DNA from: an uncultured Actinomycetes bacterium
GTDB lineage: Bacteria; Actinomycetota; Acidimicrobiia; Acidimicrobiales; RAAP-2
NCBI GenBank assembly: GCA_903874965.1
Contig: CAIQUD010000054.1
Location: 1-64,000, forward strand
Direction of reading: 5' to 3'
Length of the DNA: 64,000 nucleotides
This document shows, piece after piece, positions 1 to 7,611 of the stretch; the first letter of the stretch is position 1, and each line of letters begins with the position of its first letter. The notes beneath the pieces were generated by a model, which had not been told where the DNA came from, searched no databases, and worked only from the letters and a program-made list of their open reading frames with translations. The translations under genes were made by a program, and so were the position numbers.

Positions 1-1134
1 CCACTCCAACCTGTCGCTCCTACCCATCCAGTCGAACTGGACCCAACGACCCTTGATGGAAGCGAAACGTGGTCGATCACGAACGGCCTCGTTGATGTCG
101 TCATTGATCCAATCAGCGGCACCTTTTCGATCAATGGAGTTGCTGGGTTCGGTCAGTTGGTTGACGAAGGGGACCTTGGAGACTCGTATAACTACTCGCC
201 GCCAGCTGGCGACCTGTTGATTGATGCGCCAACGTCCGTCGTCGTGTCGCCACTTCACCGCGGACCAATTCGGGCGTCGGTCAAGATCACCTCCACGTAT
301 GAATGGCCAAGCCACGTTGATCCGACGCGGAACCGTCGCACCGGAATGGTTGAAGGCGTCGTGACGACCATCGTTGAAGTCAAAGCGGATGACGCCGCCG
401 TGCACGTCTCGACGTCATTTGCTAACCCCGCAAGAGATCACCGACTGAGAATCCACCTTCCGCTTCCCGTCCCTGCGCAACACTCTGTCGCCGAGTGTGC
501 CTTCGGCGTCGTTGAGCGAGGTCTCACTGCAGAAGGTCGTCCAGATGAGCTTGGTCTCGCTACTGCCCCTTCTCGGCGGTTTGTTCAGGCCGGGGGCCTC
601 ACCGTCGTCCATGAAGGGCTGAATGAATACGAGCTCGTTGACCGAAACGACGACGAGACCGAAGCGGGCACCTTGGCGCTGACGCTCCTTCGCTCCACCG
701 GCATGCTTTCAAGGCTCGGCATGAAGTATCGCCCGTTCCCTGCTGGACCACTTACTCCGGTCGAGGGATTGCAAATGGTTGGCTCAAACATCACCGCCCG
801 ATACTCCATTGCCTTTGGAGATGTTGACCCCTGGGTGTTTGCCGACAGCGTGCTCCAGCCATTGGACGTCCTGCACGCAGAGGGCGGCGGTACTCGGCAA
901 TCCGAAGGTTCAGCGCTGAGCGTTTCCGGCGCCATCATCTCGTCGATTCGACGCTCAAATGGTGTTATCGAGCTTCGATGCTTCAATCCAACGGGTGAAC
1001 CGACTTCGGTTGATTTCGGCGCTGCAGGTGGTTGGGAAATCGACCTTCGAGGCGAGCCTCTTCGGCAATTTGCTGGCGCACTCGATCTCGGGGCGTACAA
1101 GTTCACTACCGTCCGTCTTACCAACGAAGGGTAA
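1..1134 (+). CDS. Alpha-mannosidase, GH38 family, C-terminal part (5' truncated by window)
   Basis: The frame is open from base 1, so the ORF-track start (TTG at 157) is only an internal codon and the N-terminal catalytic domain lies upstream of the window. The visible part is the C-terminal beta-rich region of a glycoside hydrolase family 38 enzyme. The stretch DEGDLGDSYNYSPP is characteristic of the GH38 C-terminal domain that follows the catalytic and helical domains. These enzymes hydrolyse alpha-mannosides, and actinobacterial homologues include mycobacterial Rv0648. The stop is TAA at 1132-1134, 21 bases before cofC on the same strand, so the two may be co-transcribed. Substrate and cellular location cannot be judged from this fragment. 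Confidence 0.85.
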   Translation, partial: PLQPVAPTHPVELDPTTLDGSETWSITNGLVDVVIDPISGTFSINGVAGFGQLVDEGDLGDSYNYSPPAGDLLIDAPTSVVVSPLHRGPIRASVKITSTYEWPSHVDPTRNRRTGMVEGVVTTIVEVKADDAAVHVSTSFANPARDHRLRIHLPLPVPAQHSVAECAFGVVERGLTAEGRPDELGLATAPSRRFVQAGGLTVVHEGLNEYELVDRNDDETEAGTLALTLLRSTGMLSRLGMKYRPFPAGPLTPVEGLQMVGSNITARYSIAFGDVDPWVFADSVLQPLDVLHAEGGGTRQSEGSALSVSGAIISSIRRSNGVIELRCFNPTGEPTSVDFGAAGGWEIDLRGEPLRQFAGALDLGAYKFTTVRLTNEG

Positions 1135-1155
1135 GACGACATCACGGACGGAACG

Positions 1156-1755
1156 ATGGCAAAAGGGTCTTCGGACCAAACCGTGGCAGTACTTGTGCCC
1201 GTCAAGTCCTTTGCATCAGCAAAGCAACGATTGCAACACGTGCTCACTGACGGTGAGCGCGAGAAGTTAATGCGAGCGCTCGCCACCCGAGTGATCTCCG
1301 CAGCTTCACCTCGTCCCGTCGCCGTTGTTTGTGACGATGAAGCAGTGGCATCTTGGGCCAAGACATTGGGCGCTGAAGTCCTCTGGACTCCGCAGTACGG
1401 CCTCAATGGAGCAGTTCGAGCTGGAGTTGATTCGTTGGCTGCTCGCGGATTTGATCAGGTGATGATTGCCCATGGGGACCTTGCTCACCCAGAAGAGCTT
1501 GGGACGATGGAAATTGGCGATGGTGTCTCGATTGTTCCGGACCAACGTGACGATGGAACCAATGTCTTGGCGCTGCCGACCGATGTTGACTTCGACTTCC
1601 TTTATGGTCCTGGATCATTCCATCGACACCTCGCTGAAGCAGTGAGATTGGGTTTCGACCCGACCATCATTCGATCGAAGGCACTCGCGCTTGACATCGA
1701 CGAGCCAGAAGACCTCGACACCCTCGATCTCCCAGCGCTTCTTCTCGAGCACTGA
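1156..1755 (+). CDS. cofC: 2-phospho-L-lactate / phosphoenolpyruvate guanylyltransferase (F420 biosynthesis)
   Basis: A 199-residue protein of the CofC/FbiD nucleotidyltransferase family. It starts with the GT-A-like nucleotide-binding segment VLVPVKSFASAKQRL and carries AHGDLAHPEE and SIVPDQRDDGTN in the middle, followed by FLYGPGSFHRHLAEA and LDIDEPEDL near the C-terminus; these features are typical of the family. The enzyme couples GTP to 2-phospholactate or phosphoenolpyruvate, giving the activated intermediate for coenzyme F420. No other F420 biosynthesis gene (fbiA, fbiB, fbiC) is visible nearby. The ATG at 1156 fits the family N-terminus, with only a weak purine-rich stretch before it. 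A perfect hairpin immediately downstream probably ends transcription. Confidence 0.93.
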   Translation: MAKGSSDQTVAVLVPVKSFASAKQRLQHVLTDGEREKLMRALATRVISAASPRPVAVVCDDEAVASWAKTLGAEVLWTPQYGLNGAVRAGVDSLAARGFDQVMIAHGDLAHPEELGTMEIGDGVSIVPDQRDDGTNVLALPTDVDFDFLYGPGSFHRHLAEAVRLGFDPTIIRSKALALDIDEPEDLDTLDLPALLLEH

Positions 1756-1760
1756 CGCGA

Positions 1761-1790
1761 CTCGAGGTGGGGCGTATGCCCCACCTCGAG
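1761..1790. terminator. Perfect hairpin terminator between convergent genes
   Basis: A 13-bp perfect stem (CTCGAGGTGGGGC / GCCCCACCTCGAG) with a 4-base GTAT loop lies six bases after the cofC stop and 27 bases from the 3' end of the convergent repeat-protein gene. There is no T-tract. The symmetry and position suit a bidirectional terminator. Confidence 0.8.
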
Positions 1791-1817
1791 TGCACAACAG
1801 AACTTCGTTCCAGCAAC

Positions 1818-2156
1818 TCAGCGCTTGGCTGCAGCCTTCTTTGCAGGAGCCTTCTTTGCAACAGTCTTCTTGGCTGGAGCCTTCTTGGCGACTGCCTTCT
1901 TTGCAGGAGCCTTCTTCGCAACAGCCTTCTTCGCTGGAGCCTTCTTGGCGACTGCCTTCTTCGCTGGAGCCTTCTTGGCGACTGCCTTCTTTGCTGGAGC
2001 CTTCTTCGCAACAGCCTTCTTCGCTGGAGCCTTCTTGGCGACTGCCTTCTTTGCAGGAGCCTTCTTAGCAACAGCCTTCTTCGCTGGAGCCTTCTTGGCG
2101 ACTGCCTTCTTTGCTACTGCCTTCTTAGGAGCAGCCTTCTTTGCGGCGATAGCCAC
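1818..2156 (-). CDS. Lysine/alanine/proline-rich histone H1-like tail protein
   Basis: A 112-residue protein made almost entirely of Ala, Lys, Pro and Val. A short N-terminal stretch of about 22 residues is followed by nine tandem decapeptides of the form [10 protein letters not shown], the last two slightly diverged. The PAKK/AAKK pattern is that of eukaryotic linker-histone tails and of the basic C-terminal tails of actinobacterial HU (HupB/Hlp) proteins, but no HU or other folded domain is present. It is therefore likely a DNA- or RNA-binding, disordered polycation. The GTG start at 2156 is decided by a strong Shine-Dalgarno sequence, AAGGAGGT, six bases upstream. The opposite strand also has long open frames (hydrophobic FAGAF-type repeats), which are by-products of the repeat. 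Confidence 0.85.
   Translation of the reverse strand: MAIAAKKAAPKKAVAKKAVAKKAPAKKAVAKKAPAKKAVAKKAPAKKAVAKKAPAKKAVAKKAPAKKAVAKKAPAKKAVAKKAPAKKAVAKKAPAKKTVAKKAPAKKAAAKR
1821..2090. repeat. 30-bp tandem repeat, nine units, coding for decapeptides
   Basis: Ninety codons form nine in-frame 30-bp units encoding [10 protein letters not shown] or close variants. Codon choice differs slightly between units (for example GGAGCC with TTTGC or TTCGC). The array could change length by slippage in 30-bp steps without breaking the frame. Confidence 0.9.
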
Positions 2157-2447
2157 TTGCGCACCTCCTTGGGGTGTCGGTACATCTTGCTGCGCTCACT
2201 AGTGAAATCCGAGCCTGAGCTCGAGGTCCCACTACTGACCACACTTGGTCGGTCGCAACCACGAGATCATCGCTGCGCGTCATCGCGGAGTGAACGACGG
2301 TCATCGGTGTTGCCACCCAGAGCGATGTCGATGAACGGACGCACGACGACGACGTCGACGGGTGACCAACTACGCATGCGTAGCTTGTCCTATCGGTGTC
2401 GATGTTGAACGCCACGCGTACCTCTTCTCGCACTAGGCATTCCATAG
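2157..2447. other. Intergenic region between divergent repeat-protein and coupling-ATPase genes
   Basis: About 290 bases with no convincing gene. It holds the strong RBS of the repeat-protein gene at its left edge, a 10-bp palindrome TCACTAGTGA (2196-2205), a GACC-N6-GGTC inverted repeat near 2238, and a perfect 14-bp palindrome at 2370-2383. Track ORFs here are low-complexity or shadow frames. Both divergent genes presumably have their promoters in this stretch. Confidence 0.6.
2370..2383. promoter_or_regulatory. Perfect 14-bp palindrome upstream of coupling-ATPase gene
   Basis: CTACGCATGCGTAG is fully self-complementary and lies 64 bases upstream of the earliest start of the VirD4/TraG-like gene. 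It could be an operator or, given the nearby relaxase, part of a nicking region. Neither role is shown by sequence alone. Confidence 0.35.
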
Positions 2448-3890
2448 TTGAGTCGCGTAGAGACCCCGCGTCAAGCATTTACGATGCAACGCGCAAACTT
2501 GTTCGCGAAGAACACCGCGAGGTCGCGCGCGCAGACTCACGAAGTGATCGACCAACAGGCGCTGTCCGATGTGTTGGACGCGTCACGTCGTGGTGGTGGT
2601 ATCTACCTGGGACAGGCACAATCGCGATGGCTCTTCAGCGGAGAGGGACGCTCGGCAATGGTGCTCGGTCCAACAAGGTCAGGCAAGACCACGTCGATCA
2701 TCATCCCCAATCTCCTCGGCCACGCAGGACCAGTGGTATCGACTTCAACGAAATCCGAGCTCGTCTCACTCACCGCTGAAGCACGATCGACAATTGGTAA
2801 CTGCATGGTCTTCGACCCAACGGGCATGGCAGAACTTCCACCCAATGCGGCTCGAATTGGGTGGAGCCCTCTTTCTGGATGCCAGGACTGGGATATCGCC
2901 ATGGCGAATGCCCTGGCTATGACGAAGGCAGCGGGCCAACGCGCAATGACCAACGACCACTGGAGTGAGCGTGCTGGAGCGCTGCTTTCGACCCTCCTCC
3001 ATGCGGCCGCGATTGAAGAAGTTGGCATCCGAACCTTCGTGCAATGGGTCGATCGTGCCCAAGCAGGTGACGCTTCGAGAATTCTCGCAACAAATACCTG
3101 CTCAACACCGCAGGCCGAGGCGCTGCTTGATGGCATCCTGCAGATTCACGACCGAGAACAGTCAGGGATCTGGTCCACGGCTTCAAGCGTGCTCCGCGCG
3201 TATCGAAGTGAACAAGCACTTCAGTCAGCCGAGGGAACATTGTTCGACGCTTCGGCATTCTTAGAAGAGAGCAACTCGCTCTACCTATGCGGGTCATCCG
3301 CTCAACAAGAACTCCTTGCCCCATTGTTCGTTGGACTGCTTTCGTCGTTGAGAGACGCTGCTTACACGGCGTCAAATGCACAACTCGGCTTCGATCCGGT
3401 CTTGTTTGCCCTTGACGAGATCGCAAACATCGCTCCATTCCCCGATCTTCCGAACTTGATCAGTGAGGGAGGCGGCCAGGGGGTACTTACGCTTGCGTGT
3501 CTCCAAGATCTCTCGCAAGCGCGACGCCGCTGGGGACCGGAGGCAGATGGATTCGTCTCGTTGTTTCCCGTGACGATGTTGCTTCCCGGCATTGCAGATC
3601 GAACGACCCTGACACTCGTCCATGATCTCGCTGGTGAGCAGTTGGAGCTCCATGCCTCACGGACCGAACCGAGCCGCGGCTTTCCGCGACGCGCCTCAAC
3701 AACCTTGAGCGGCATGCATCGACCCGTTCAGCCAATGAATGTGATCGCAAAAGGATTGGAGGGTCACGCCCTCATGATCGGACCAACCCGAGACGTCATG
3801 CCGATTGAACTGACACCGAGTCATCGCTCCAAGCCGTGGTCGAAGCTTCGATCTCTTGATCGATCACGCAGCGATCGATCGCGCTTCTGA
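2448..3890 (+). CDS. Type IV coupling protein-like ATPase (VirD4/TraG/TraD family), soluble form
   Basis: A 480-residue ATPase. Walker A is GPTRSGKT at about residues 74-81, and Walker B is VLFALDEIAN near residue 320, followed by the family's PDLPNLISEGGGQGV stretch and a CLQDLSQARRRWG segment. This is the arrangement of VirD4/TraG coupling proteins, which bring relaxase-DNA complexes to a type IV secretion channel. No N-terminal membrane segments are visible, unlike membrane-anchored VirD4, and the C-terminus is a short R/S/D-rich tail. The TTG at 2448 is the track start; ATG at 2484 is a plausible alternative, and neither has a clear ribosome-binding site. The 3' end overlaps the convergent relaxase gene by 70 bases. 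No secretion-channel genes are in the window, so its real role is open. Confidence 0.85.
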   Translation: MSRVETPRQAFTMQRANLFAKNTARSRAQTHEVIDQQALSDVLDASRRGGGIYLGQAQSRWLFSGEGRSAMVLGPTRSGKTTSIIIPNLLGHAGPVVSTSTKSELVSLTAEARSTIGNCMVFDPTGMAELPPNAARIGWSPLSGCQDWDIAMANALAMTKAAGQRAMTNDHWSERAGALLSTLLHAAAIEEVGIRTFVQWVDRAQAGDASRILATNTCSTPQAEALLDGILQIHDREQSGIWSTASSVLRAYRSEQALQSAEGTLFDASAFLEESNSLYLCGSSAQQELLAPLFVGLLSSLRDAAYTASNAQLGFDPVLFALDEIANIAPFPDLPNLISEGGGQGVLTLACLQDLSQARRRWGPEADGFVSLFPVTMLLPGIADRTTLTLVHDLAGEQLELHASRTEPSRGFPRRASTTLSGMHRPVQPMNVIAKGLEGHALMIGPTRDVMPIELTPSHRSKPWSKLRSLDRSRSDRSRF

Positions 3891-5038
3891 TGAGCAGACG
3901 ATGCATGCTCGAGCCCAGCCGCACGATCAATCCACCGCATGAGCCGTTCAGGCTCGAGTGGCCTTGGGCCAAGAGCACCAATCGCAAGCGGACTCGCCAC
4001 GACGGTTCTTGGCGCGATTTCAGCTTCAAAGATTCGGGTTTGCGGTCCAGCGACTGCGTCAATGTTCCGCTCAAGCTTTTGGACGTCTTGTCCAGAACTC
4101 GCCCAAGCCCAAGCTTCAACAACCTTGCGTCGAGTGACTGGGCGGTCATCACCGAGTAGTCGTCGGACGAATTGCTCTTCGTCGAGCCGTCTTGGCACTG
4201 GTTGAAGAGCAATCGAGGCGCTCGTAAAGCGTTCAAGGTCAACGTCGAGACTCGCAGCGCGTCGACCCCACTGGAGCAGGAGTTGTTGTCGGTCAACTCC
4301 CTGCGCCTTCTCAGTTCGTGCTGGGTAACGACTGCCACTCGCACGGTGGCCTCGAACCTCAGCTGCCCTCGTGGAGAAGGCCGCAATTTCCCTCGGCTCT
4401 AGGTCGAGGTCAAGTCCGAGTTGCTTGCAGGATCCCAAGACTCCGGCGTCGTAGATCGCACTTGCTGCGGAAAGATGGGCATGGAGTCCCCGACGGTCAA
4501 GGGCCCCGAATCTCCCTTCCACGCTCCGTCCAAGGTTGGCAAGAACGAGATGGCTGTGGAGATGAGGATCTCCACTCCTCGAGATGCCGTGAGTGAATCT
4601 CACCCCTGCCAACTCGGTAACACGGCTTAACGTCTCGTCGCGTTGATTGGTGGCCAGTCCATGCAGTTCGAAATAGCGAAGCGCTCCTTCAAGCGCTTCA
4701 TGATGCGCTTCCACTACCTGTCTCCCAACCGTTGGTGGCGTAAGCAGTGCGTACAGGCTTACGGCCTTTGGTGGCACTGCGAGGACTTCAAGGATCGGGA
4801 TTTGGCGCTTCTGGTTCGCAAAGGAATGTCCGGCCCGGAGAGGCCGGGCCGAAGCAAGGAGTTCCAAACTTCGTTGGTTCACCGCAATCGCAATATCCCA
4901 ATTGTTTCTGCCGCTGCCAATTGGAGCTCGCTGGGAGATCTCGAGGTGCTCAAGTTCTCGACCGTGGTCTTGTAAGTAGTACTCGACGTCGAAGGTTCGT
5001 CGACCTCGAAGGCGAATCACCCCGTGAAGGTGCGGCAA
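3821..5038 (-). CDS. MobF/TrwC-family relaxase without helicase domain
   Basis: A 405-residue protein matching the N-terminal relaxase domain of TrwC/TraI enzymes, which nick one strand at oriT and stay bound to the 5' end. A tyrosine pair (DVEYYLQD, residues 20-21) sits where the catalytic tyrosines are expected. The segment LAVPPKAVSLYAL corresponds to the usual SAPKSVSL motif. The metal-binding histidines appear as THGISRSGDPHLHSH (His150, 161 and 163 in this numbering). The long C-terminal helicase region of TrwC is absent, and the tail is rich in RDRS repeats. TTG at 5038 follows the pafBC stop by 8 bases, suggesting an operon; GTG at 5020 is an alternative start. The 3' end overlaps the coupling ATPase gene. 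Confidence 0.85.
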   Translation of the reverse strand: MPHLHGVIRLRGRRTFDVEYYLQDHGRELEHLEISQRAPIGSGRNNWDIAIAVNQRSLELLASARPLRAGHSFANQKRQIPILEVLAVPPKAVSLYALLTPPTVGRQVVEAHHEALEGALRYFELHGLATNQRDETLSRVTELAGVRFTHGISRSGDPHLHSHLVLANLGRSVEGRFGALDRRGLHAHLSAASAIYDAGVLGSCKQLGLDLDLEPREIAAFSTRAAEVRGHRASGSRYPARTEKAQGVDRQQLLLQWGRRAASLDVDLERFTSASIALQPVPRRLDEEQFVRRLLGDDRPVTRRKVVEAWAWASSGQDVQKLERNIDAVAGPQTRIFEAEIAPRTVVASPLAIGALGPRPLEPERLMRWIDRAAGLEHASSAHQKRDRSLRDRSRDRSFDHGLER

Positions 5039-5046
5039 CTACTTGC

Positions 5047-7056
5047 CTACGACGTTGCTCGATACCTCTCCAGGATGCGACGTGCTGCTTCACGCTGAAG
5101 CCCGACATATGCCGGAGGAGCCATGACCCTGACGTCAGGACCGCCCATCAGCAACAGTCCCTCGAGCCATGGCATCGATGCAGCGGCGAGTTCGACGATC
5201 AACCCATCACCGATCGCTTGGACACTCTGCGCGGGCACAGAATCCGCAATCCAACGTGCGCCATTTCGAATTCGAAGCACCACTGACTCCGCCTCATCGA
5301 GGAAATCAGCCGTTAGCCCCGGACCGCTCTCAGGAGTGGGGAGGTTGGTCGCCTGCGTCCCCGCATCTTCAATCCAGTCAATCCGGTCAACTCGGAACAA
5401 TCGAAGCGCCTGGGCATCCTCACAGAACGCCTCAACGTAGCCATGGCCGCCGTCAAGAAATACCTGGAGTGGATTGATGACTCGAATAGTCATCTCATCG
5501 CGACTCGCAACGTAATACGCAATCTCAAGTCGGCGATGTTCCGTGACCGCCCGTCGAAGCAACTCCAACTGTTCGCGATGTTCCACATCAACAACAAGGA
5601 CCTCGACGGTTCCGAGGACGGCATCAAGTTTCGCGAGACCAGTTGCGAGTGGAGACGTTGGGTCGTCTTCAATTGCTGCAATCAAATGTGCCGACGCCGA
5701 GAGTGCGAAACCCTCGCGACGGTTGAGTCGCCGTGGTGTTGCCATTGAAGATGGCAACTTTGCAACGACCTTTTCATCGTCCACCATGATGTCAAGCAAG
5801 GCGTCAGGCGTATAGGGAGGTTCACCGCAGCACGCGGCGAGTTCGAGTTCCGCCACCACTTCGGCTTCACTTAGTGAAAATCGCTCTGCCAATTCCGCAA
5901 TCGTCGCTTCACCGACTTGGGCGAGAAAGGTCATCATGGCGAGGAGCCGTCGGAACCGAAGTTCTCCACGAGTCCTTGTGCCTGGCTCAGTCCCTCCAGT
6001 TGCCCACATTTCAAGCATTTGGGGCTCAGCACGTGCCTCCATGACTTGTTCGTCTTCGCCAACCTCAGACATCTCCACGATTGCTTCAAGCCAGGCAATC
6101 AGGTCGTTTCGAAGTGTCGGAGGACTCAGCACTTCGGCTCGATCTCTCAGCGACAGCACCCAATTCCGCGCGAAGAGTTGGTTGCCACATTGGAGGGAGA
6201 CGTCGAGTCTCTCGTCCTCACGACTCACGAGTCGAACGGTTGGTCCAAGTTCCGCCGCAACCCGCCCCGCTGCCGTTTCATCAACAGCAATCACCATGGT
6301 GGGCTCTTCATCACCTGATGACGCTTCGACGACGAGGGTTGAGAATTCAGCCCCTCGGTCGTAATCATCGGGCGGGGCGCCAGAACCTGGTTCATCAACG
6401 ACCGGCGGTCCATCGAATCGATCAACGCGAAAGACGCGCGGGGCCGATCGTTCGAGCGCAAAGCCGGTCAAGTACCACTGTCCGTTGGCGGAACGGAGTG
6501 AAGCCGGACACACGGAACGCTCGGTACCGTCGTAGGAAAAGGTGACGAGTGAAGCGGTCCGAACGGCGTCGAAGAGTTCATCGACGTAGGGAGGCGTCGT
6601 CAACAAAGCAAACGCTGGCACCACGCCAACTGGACCGGCGCCGAACTTCGCCAGCGCACCTTTGCCATATCCAGCCGTATCGCCCGCTCCGGCAACGGCG
6701 ATGGCGAGCGCTCGCTGCTCTGACTCCGTGAGATCAAGATCTGGAAGGTAGAACGCTCGCTCGTTGATCCGGTAGCCAGTCTGAGCCTCTCCGCCAATCT
6801 CGACGGTTTCAATGTCGATGCCTTCTTCGCGAAGCAACTTCTTATCTCGCTCGAATGCTCCCCGATAGGCCGTTTTGTTCGCGCTATAGCCCGGAACCTC
6901 CGCGACGATTTCGGCGAGTGACATCGCCCGTTTTGCTCCAAGAAGCACGAGCACTAAGTCAGTAAGGCGTTCCAACTGGTCGGTTTTGGCCACCGAATCA
7001 GATTTCTCGATCGGTGTCGACGAAGTCGTCACGTCGCCAGGTTCCCGAACGTCCAC
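5047..7056 (-). CDS. pafBC: PafB-PafC fusion, WYL-domain DNA-damage transcriptional regulator
   Basis: A 669-residue protein with two consecutive copies of the winged-helix, WYL and WCX arrangement. The first half begins with QLERLTDLVLVLLGAKR and has WYLTGFALERSAPRVFRVDR. The second begins near GELRFRRLLAMMTFL and has GYVEAFCEDAQALRLFRVDR. In mycobacteria PafB and PafC are separate, form a heterodimer and activate LexA-independent DNA-repair genes; natural fusions are known in other actinobacteria. The GTG at 7056 lies 59 bases inside moaC and has a GGGAGAAGG stretch before it. By family alignment the GTG at 6993, just after the moaC stop, is equally likely. The usual proteasome (pafA) and tatAC neighbours are absent, and the next gene in the operon is the relaxase. 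Confidence 0.88.
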   Translation of the reverse strand: MDVREPGDVTTSSTPIEKSDSVAKTDQLERLTDLVLVLLGAKRAMSLAEIVAEVPGYSANKTAYRGAFERDKKLLREEGIDIETVEIGGEAQTGYRINERAFYLPDLDLTESEQRALAIAVAGAGDTAGYGKGALAKFGAGPVGVVPAFALLTTPPYVDELFDAVRTASLVTFSYDGTERSVCPASLRSANGQWYLTGFALERSAPRVFRVDRFDGPPVVDEPGSGAPPDDYDRGAEFSTLVVEASSGDEEPTMVIAVDETAAGRVAAELGPTVRLVSREDERLDVSLQCGNQLFARNWVLSLRDRAEVLSPPTLRNDLIAWLEAIVEMSEVGEDEQVMEARAEPQMLEMWATGGTEPGTRTRGELRFRRLLAMMTFLAQVGEATIAELAERFSLSEAEVVAELELAACCGEPPYTPDALLDIMVDDEKVVAKLPSSMATPRRLNRREGFALSASAHLIAAIEDDPTSPLATGLAKLDAVLGTVEVLVVDVEHREQLELLRRAVTEHRRLEIAYYVASRDEMTIRVINPLQVFLDGGHGYVEAFCEDAQALRLFRVDRIDWIEDAGTQATNLPTPESGPGLTADFLDEAESVVLRIRNGARWIADSVPAQSVQAIGDGLIVELAAASMPWLEGLLLMGGPDVRVMAPPAYVGLQREAARRILERYRATS

Positions 7057-7501
7057 CGACCTTCTCCCAGAGCTTCACCTGTTCGATGGACATCGTCCGG
7101 TCACCGCCCTTGCACATGTCGTAGATCGTGAGCGCAGCGACCGTGCAAGCGGTCATCGCTTCCATCTCCACACCGGTTCGATCAACTGTGTGAACCTCAA
7201 CCTCGACTTCGACGTAGGCATCACCAATGTGGAATTGCACCGTGGTGGTGCCGACCGCGACCATTTGACACATTGGTAAGAGATCGGCGGTGCGCTTCGC
7301 TGCTTGAATTGCGGCAGTGCGCGCGGTCGCAAGAACGTCGCCTTTGGCATTGGCATTTCGAGCAACTTTGTCCGTCGTTTCTGGCGCCATGATGACCCGG
7401 CATCGAGCCAGCGCCCTTCGGGTTGTGGGCTCCCGCTGGGCGGACTCTCTGGTTAGTCCTCCCTGAAGAGGATCAAACTCGAGGTGATGCTGATTGGGCA
7501 T
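6998..7501 (-). CDS. moaC: MoaC family protein (cyclic pyranopterin monophosphate synthase) with altered active site
   Basis: A 167-residue MoaC homologue. Conserved segments include KGDVLATARTAAIQAAKRT, RTGVEMEAMTACTVAALT and IYDMCK. MoaC converts 3',8-cyclo-dihydro-GTP to cyclic pyranopterin monophosphate in molybdenum cofactor synthesis. Lys53, Glu112, Glu114, Asp128 and Lys131 match known active-site positions. The normally invariant CHP motif reads Cys78-Gln79-Met (TGT CAA ATG), so the key histidine is replaced by glutamine. The N-terminal MVDV segment usual in MoaC is also missing. The ATG at 7501 is preceded by TAGACT and six bases, a leaderless-type start. It probably leads an operon with pafBC and the relaxase. 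Confidence 0.85.
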   Translation of the reverse strand: MPNQHHLEFDPLQGGLTRESAQREPTTRRALARCRVIMAPETTDKVARNANAKGDVLATARTAAIQAAKRTADLLPMCQMVAVGTTTVQFHIGDAYVEVEVEVHTVDRTGVEMEAMTACTVAALTIYDMCKGGDRTMSIEQVKLWEKVGGRSGTWRRDDFVDTDREI

Positions 7502-7507
7502 GAGGGA

Positions 7508-7513
7508 AGTCTA
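7508..7513 (-). promoter_or_regulatory. -10 element for leaderless moaC transcript
   Basis: On the minus strand TAGACT is followed by six bases (TCCCTC) and then the moaC ATG, so transcription would start at or next to the start codon. Confidence 0.6.
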
Positions 7514-7553
7514 GAACCCAACCCTTCAGAGTGGGCTGTGCGAGACCACACGC

Positions 7554-7559
7554 TAGGAT
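7554..7559 (+). promoter_or_regulatory. -10 element for fmdB-like gene
   Basis: TAGGAT lies 52 bases before the ATG at 7612, giving a leader of roughly 45 bases that contains the GAGG ribosome-binding site. Confidence 0.45.
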
Positions 7560-7611
7560 TAGCAGTCAGTAGTAGCGAGTGCCAATGCACGTCGTGACGA
7601 GATGAGGTCCA

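Noticed and set aside
1821-2090. Regular 30-bp repeats as a possible CRISPR array
   Set aside because: There are no spacers; the units are contiguous and code for decapeptides in one frame.
1825-2202. Plus-strand ORF translating to alternating FAGAF/ATAFF hydrophobic repeats
   Set aside because: It is the antisense of the AAK repeat gene; the minus-strand frame has a strong ribosome-binding site and sensible composition.
2390-2420. TTGTC and CGGTG near the ATPase gene as a RecA-NDp (PafBC-type) promoter
   Set aside because: The order and spacing do not match TTGTCRGTG-N8-TANNNT.
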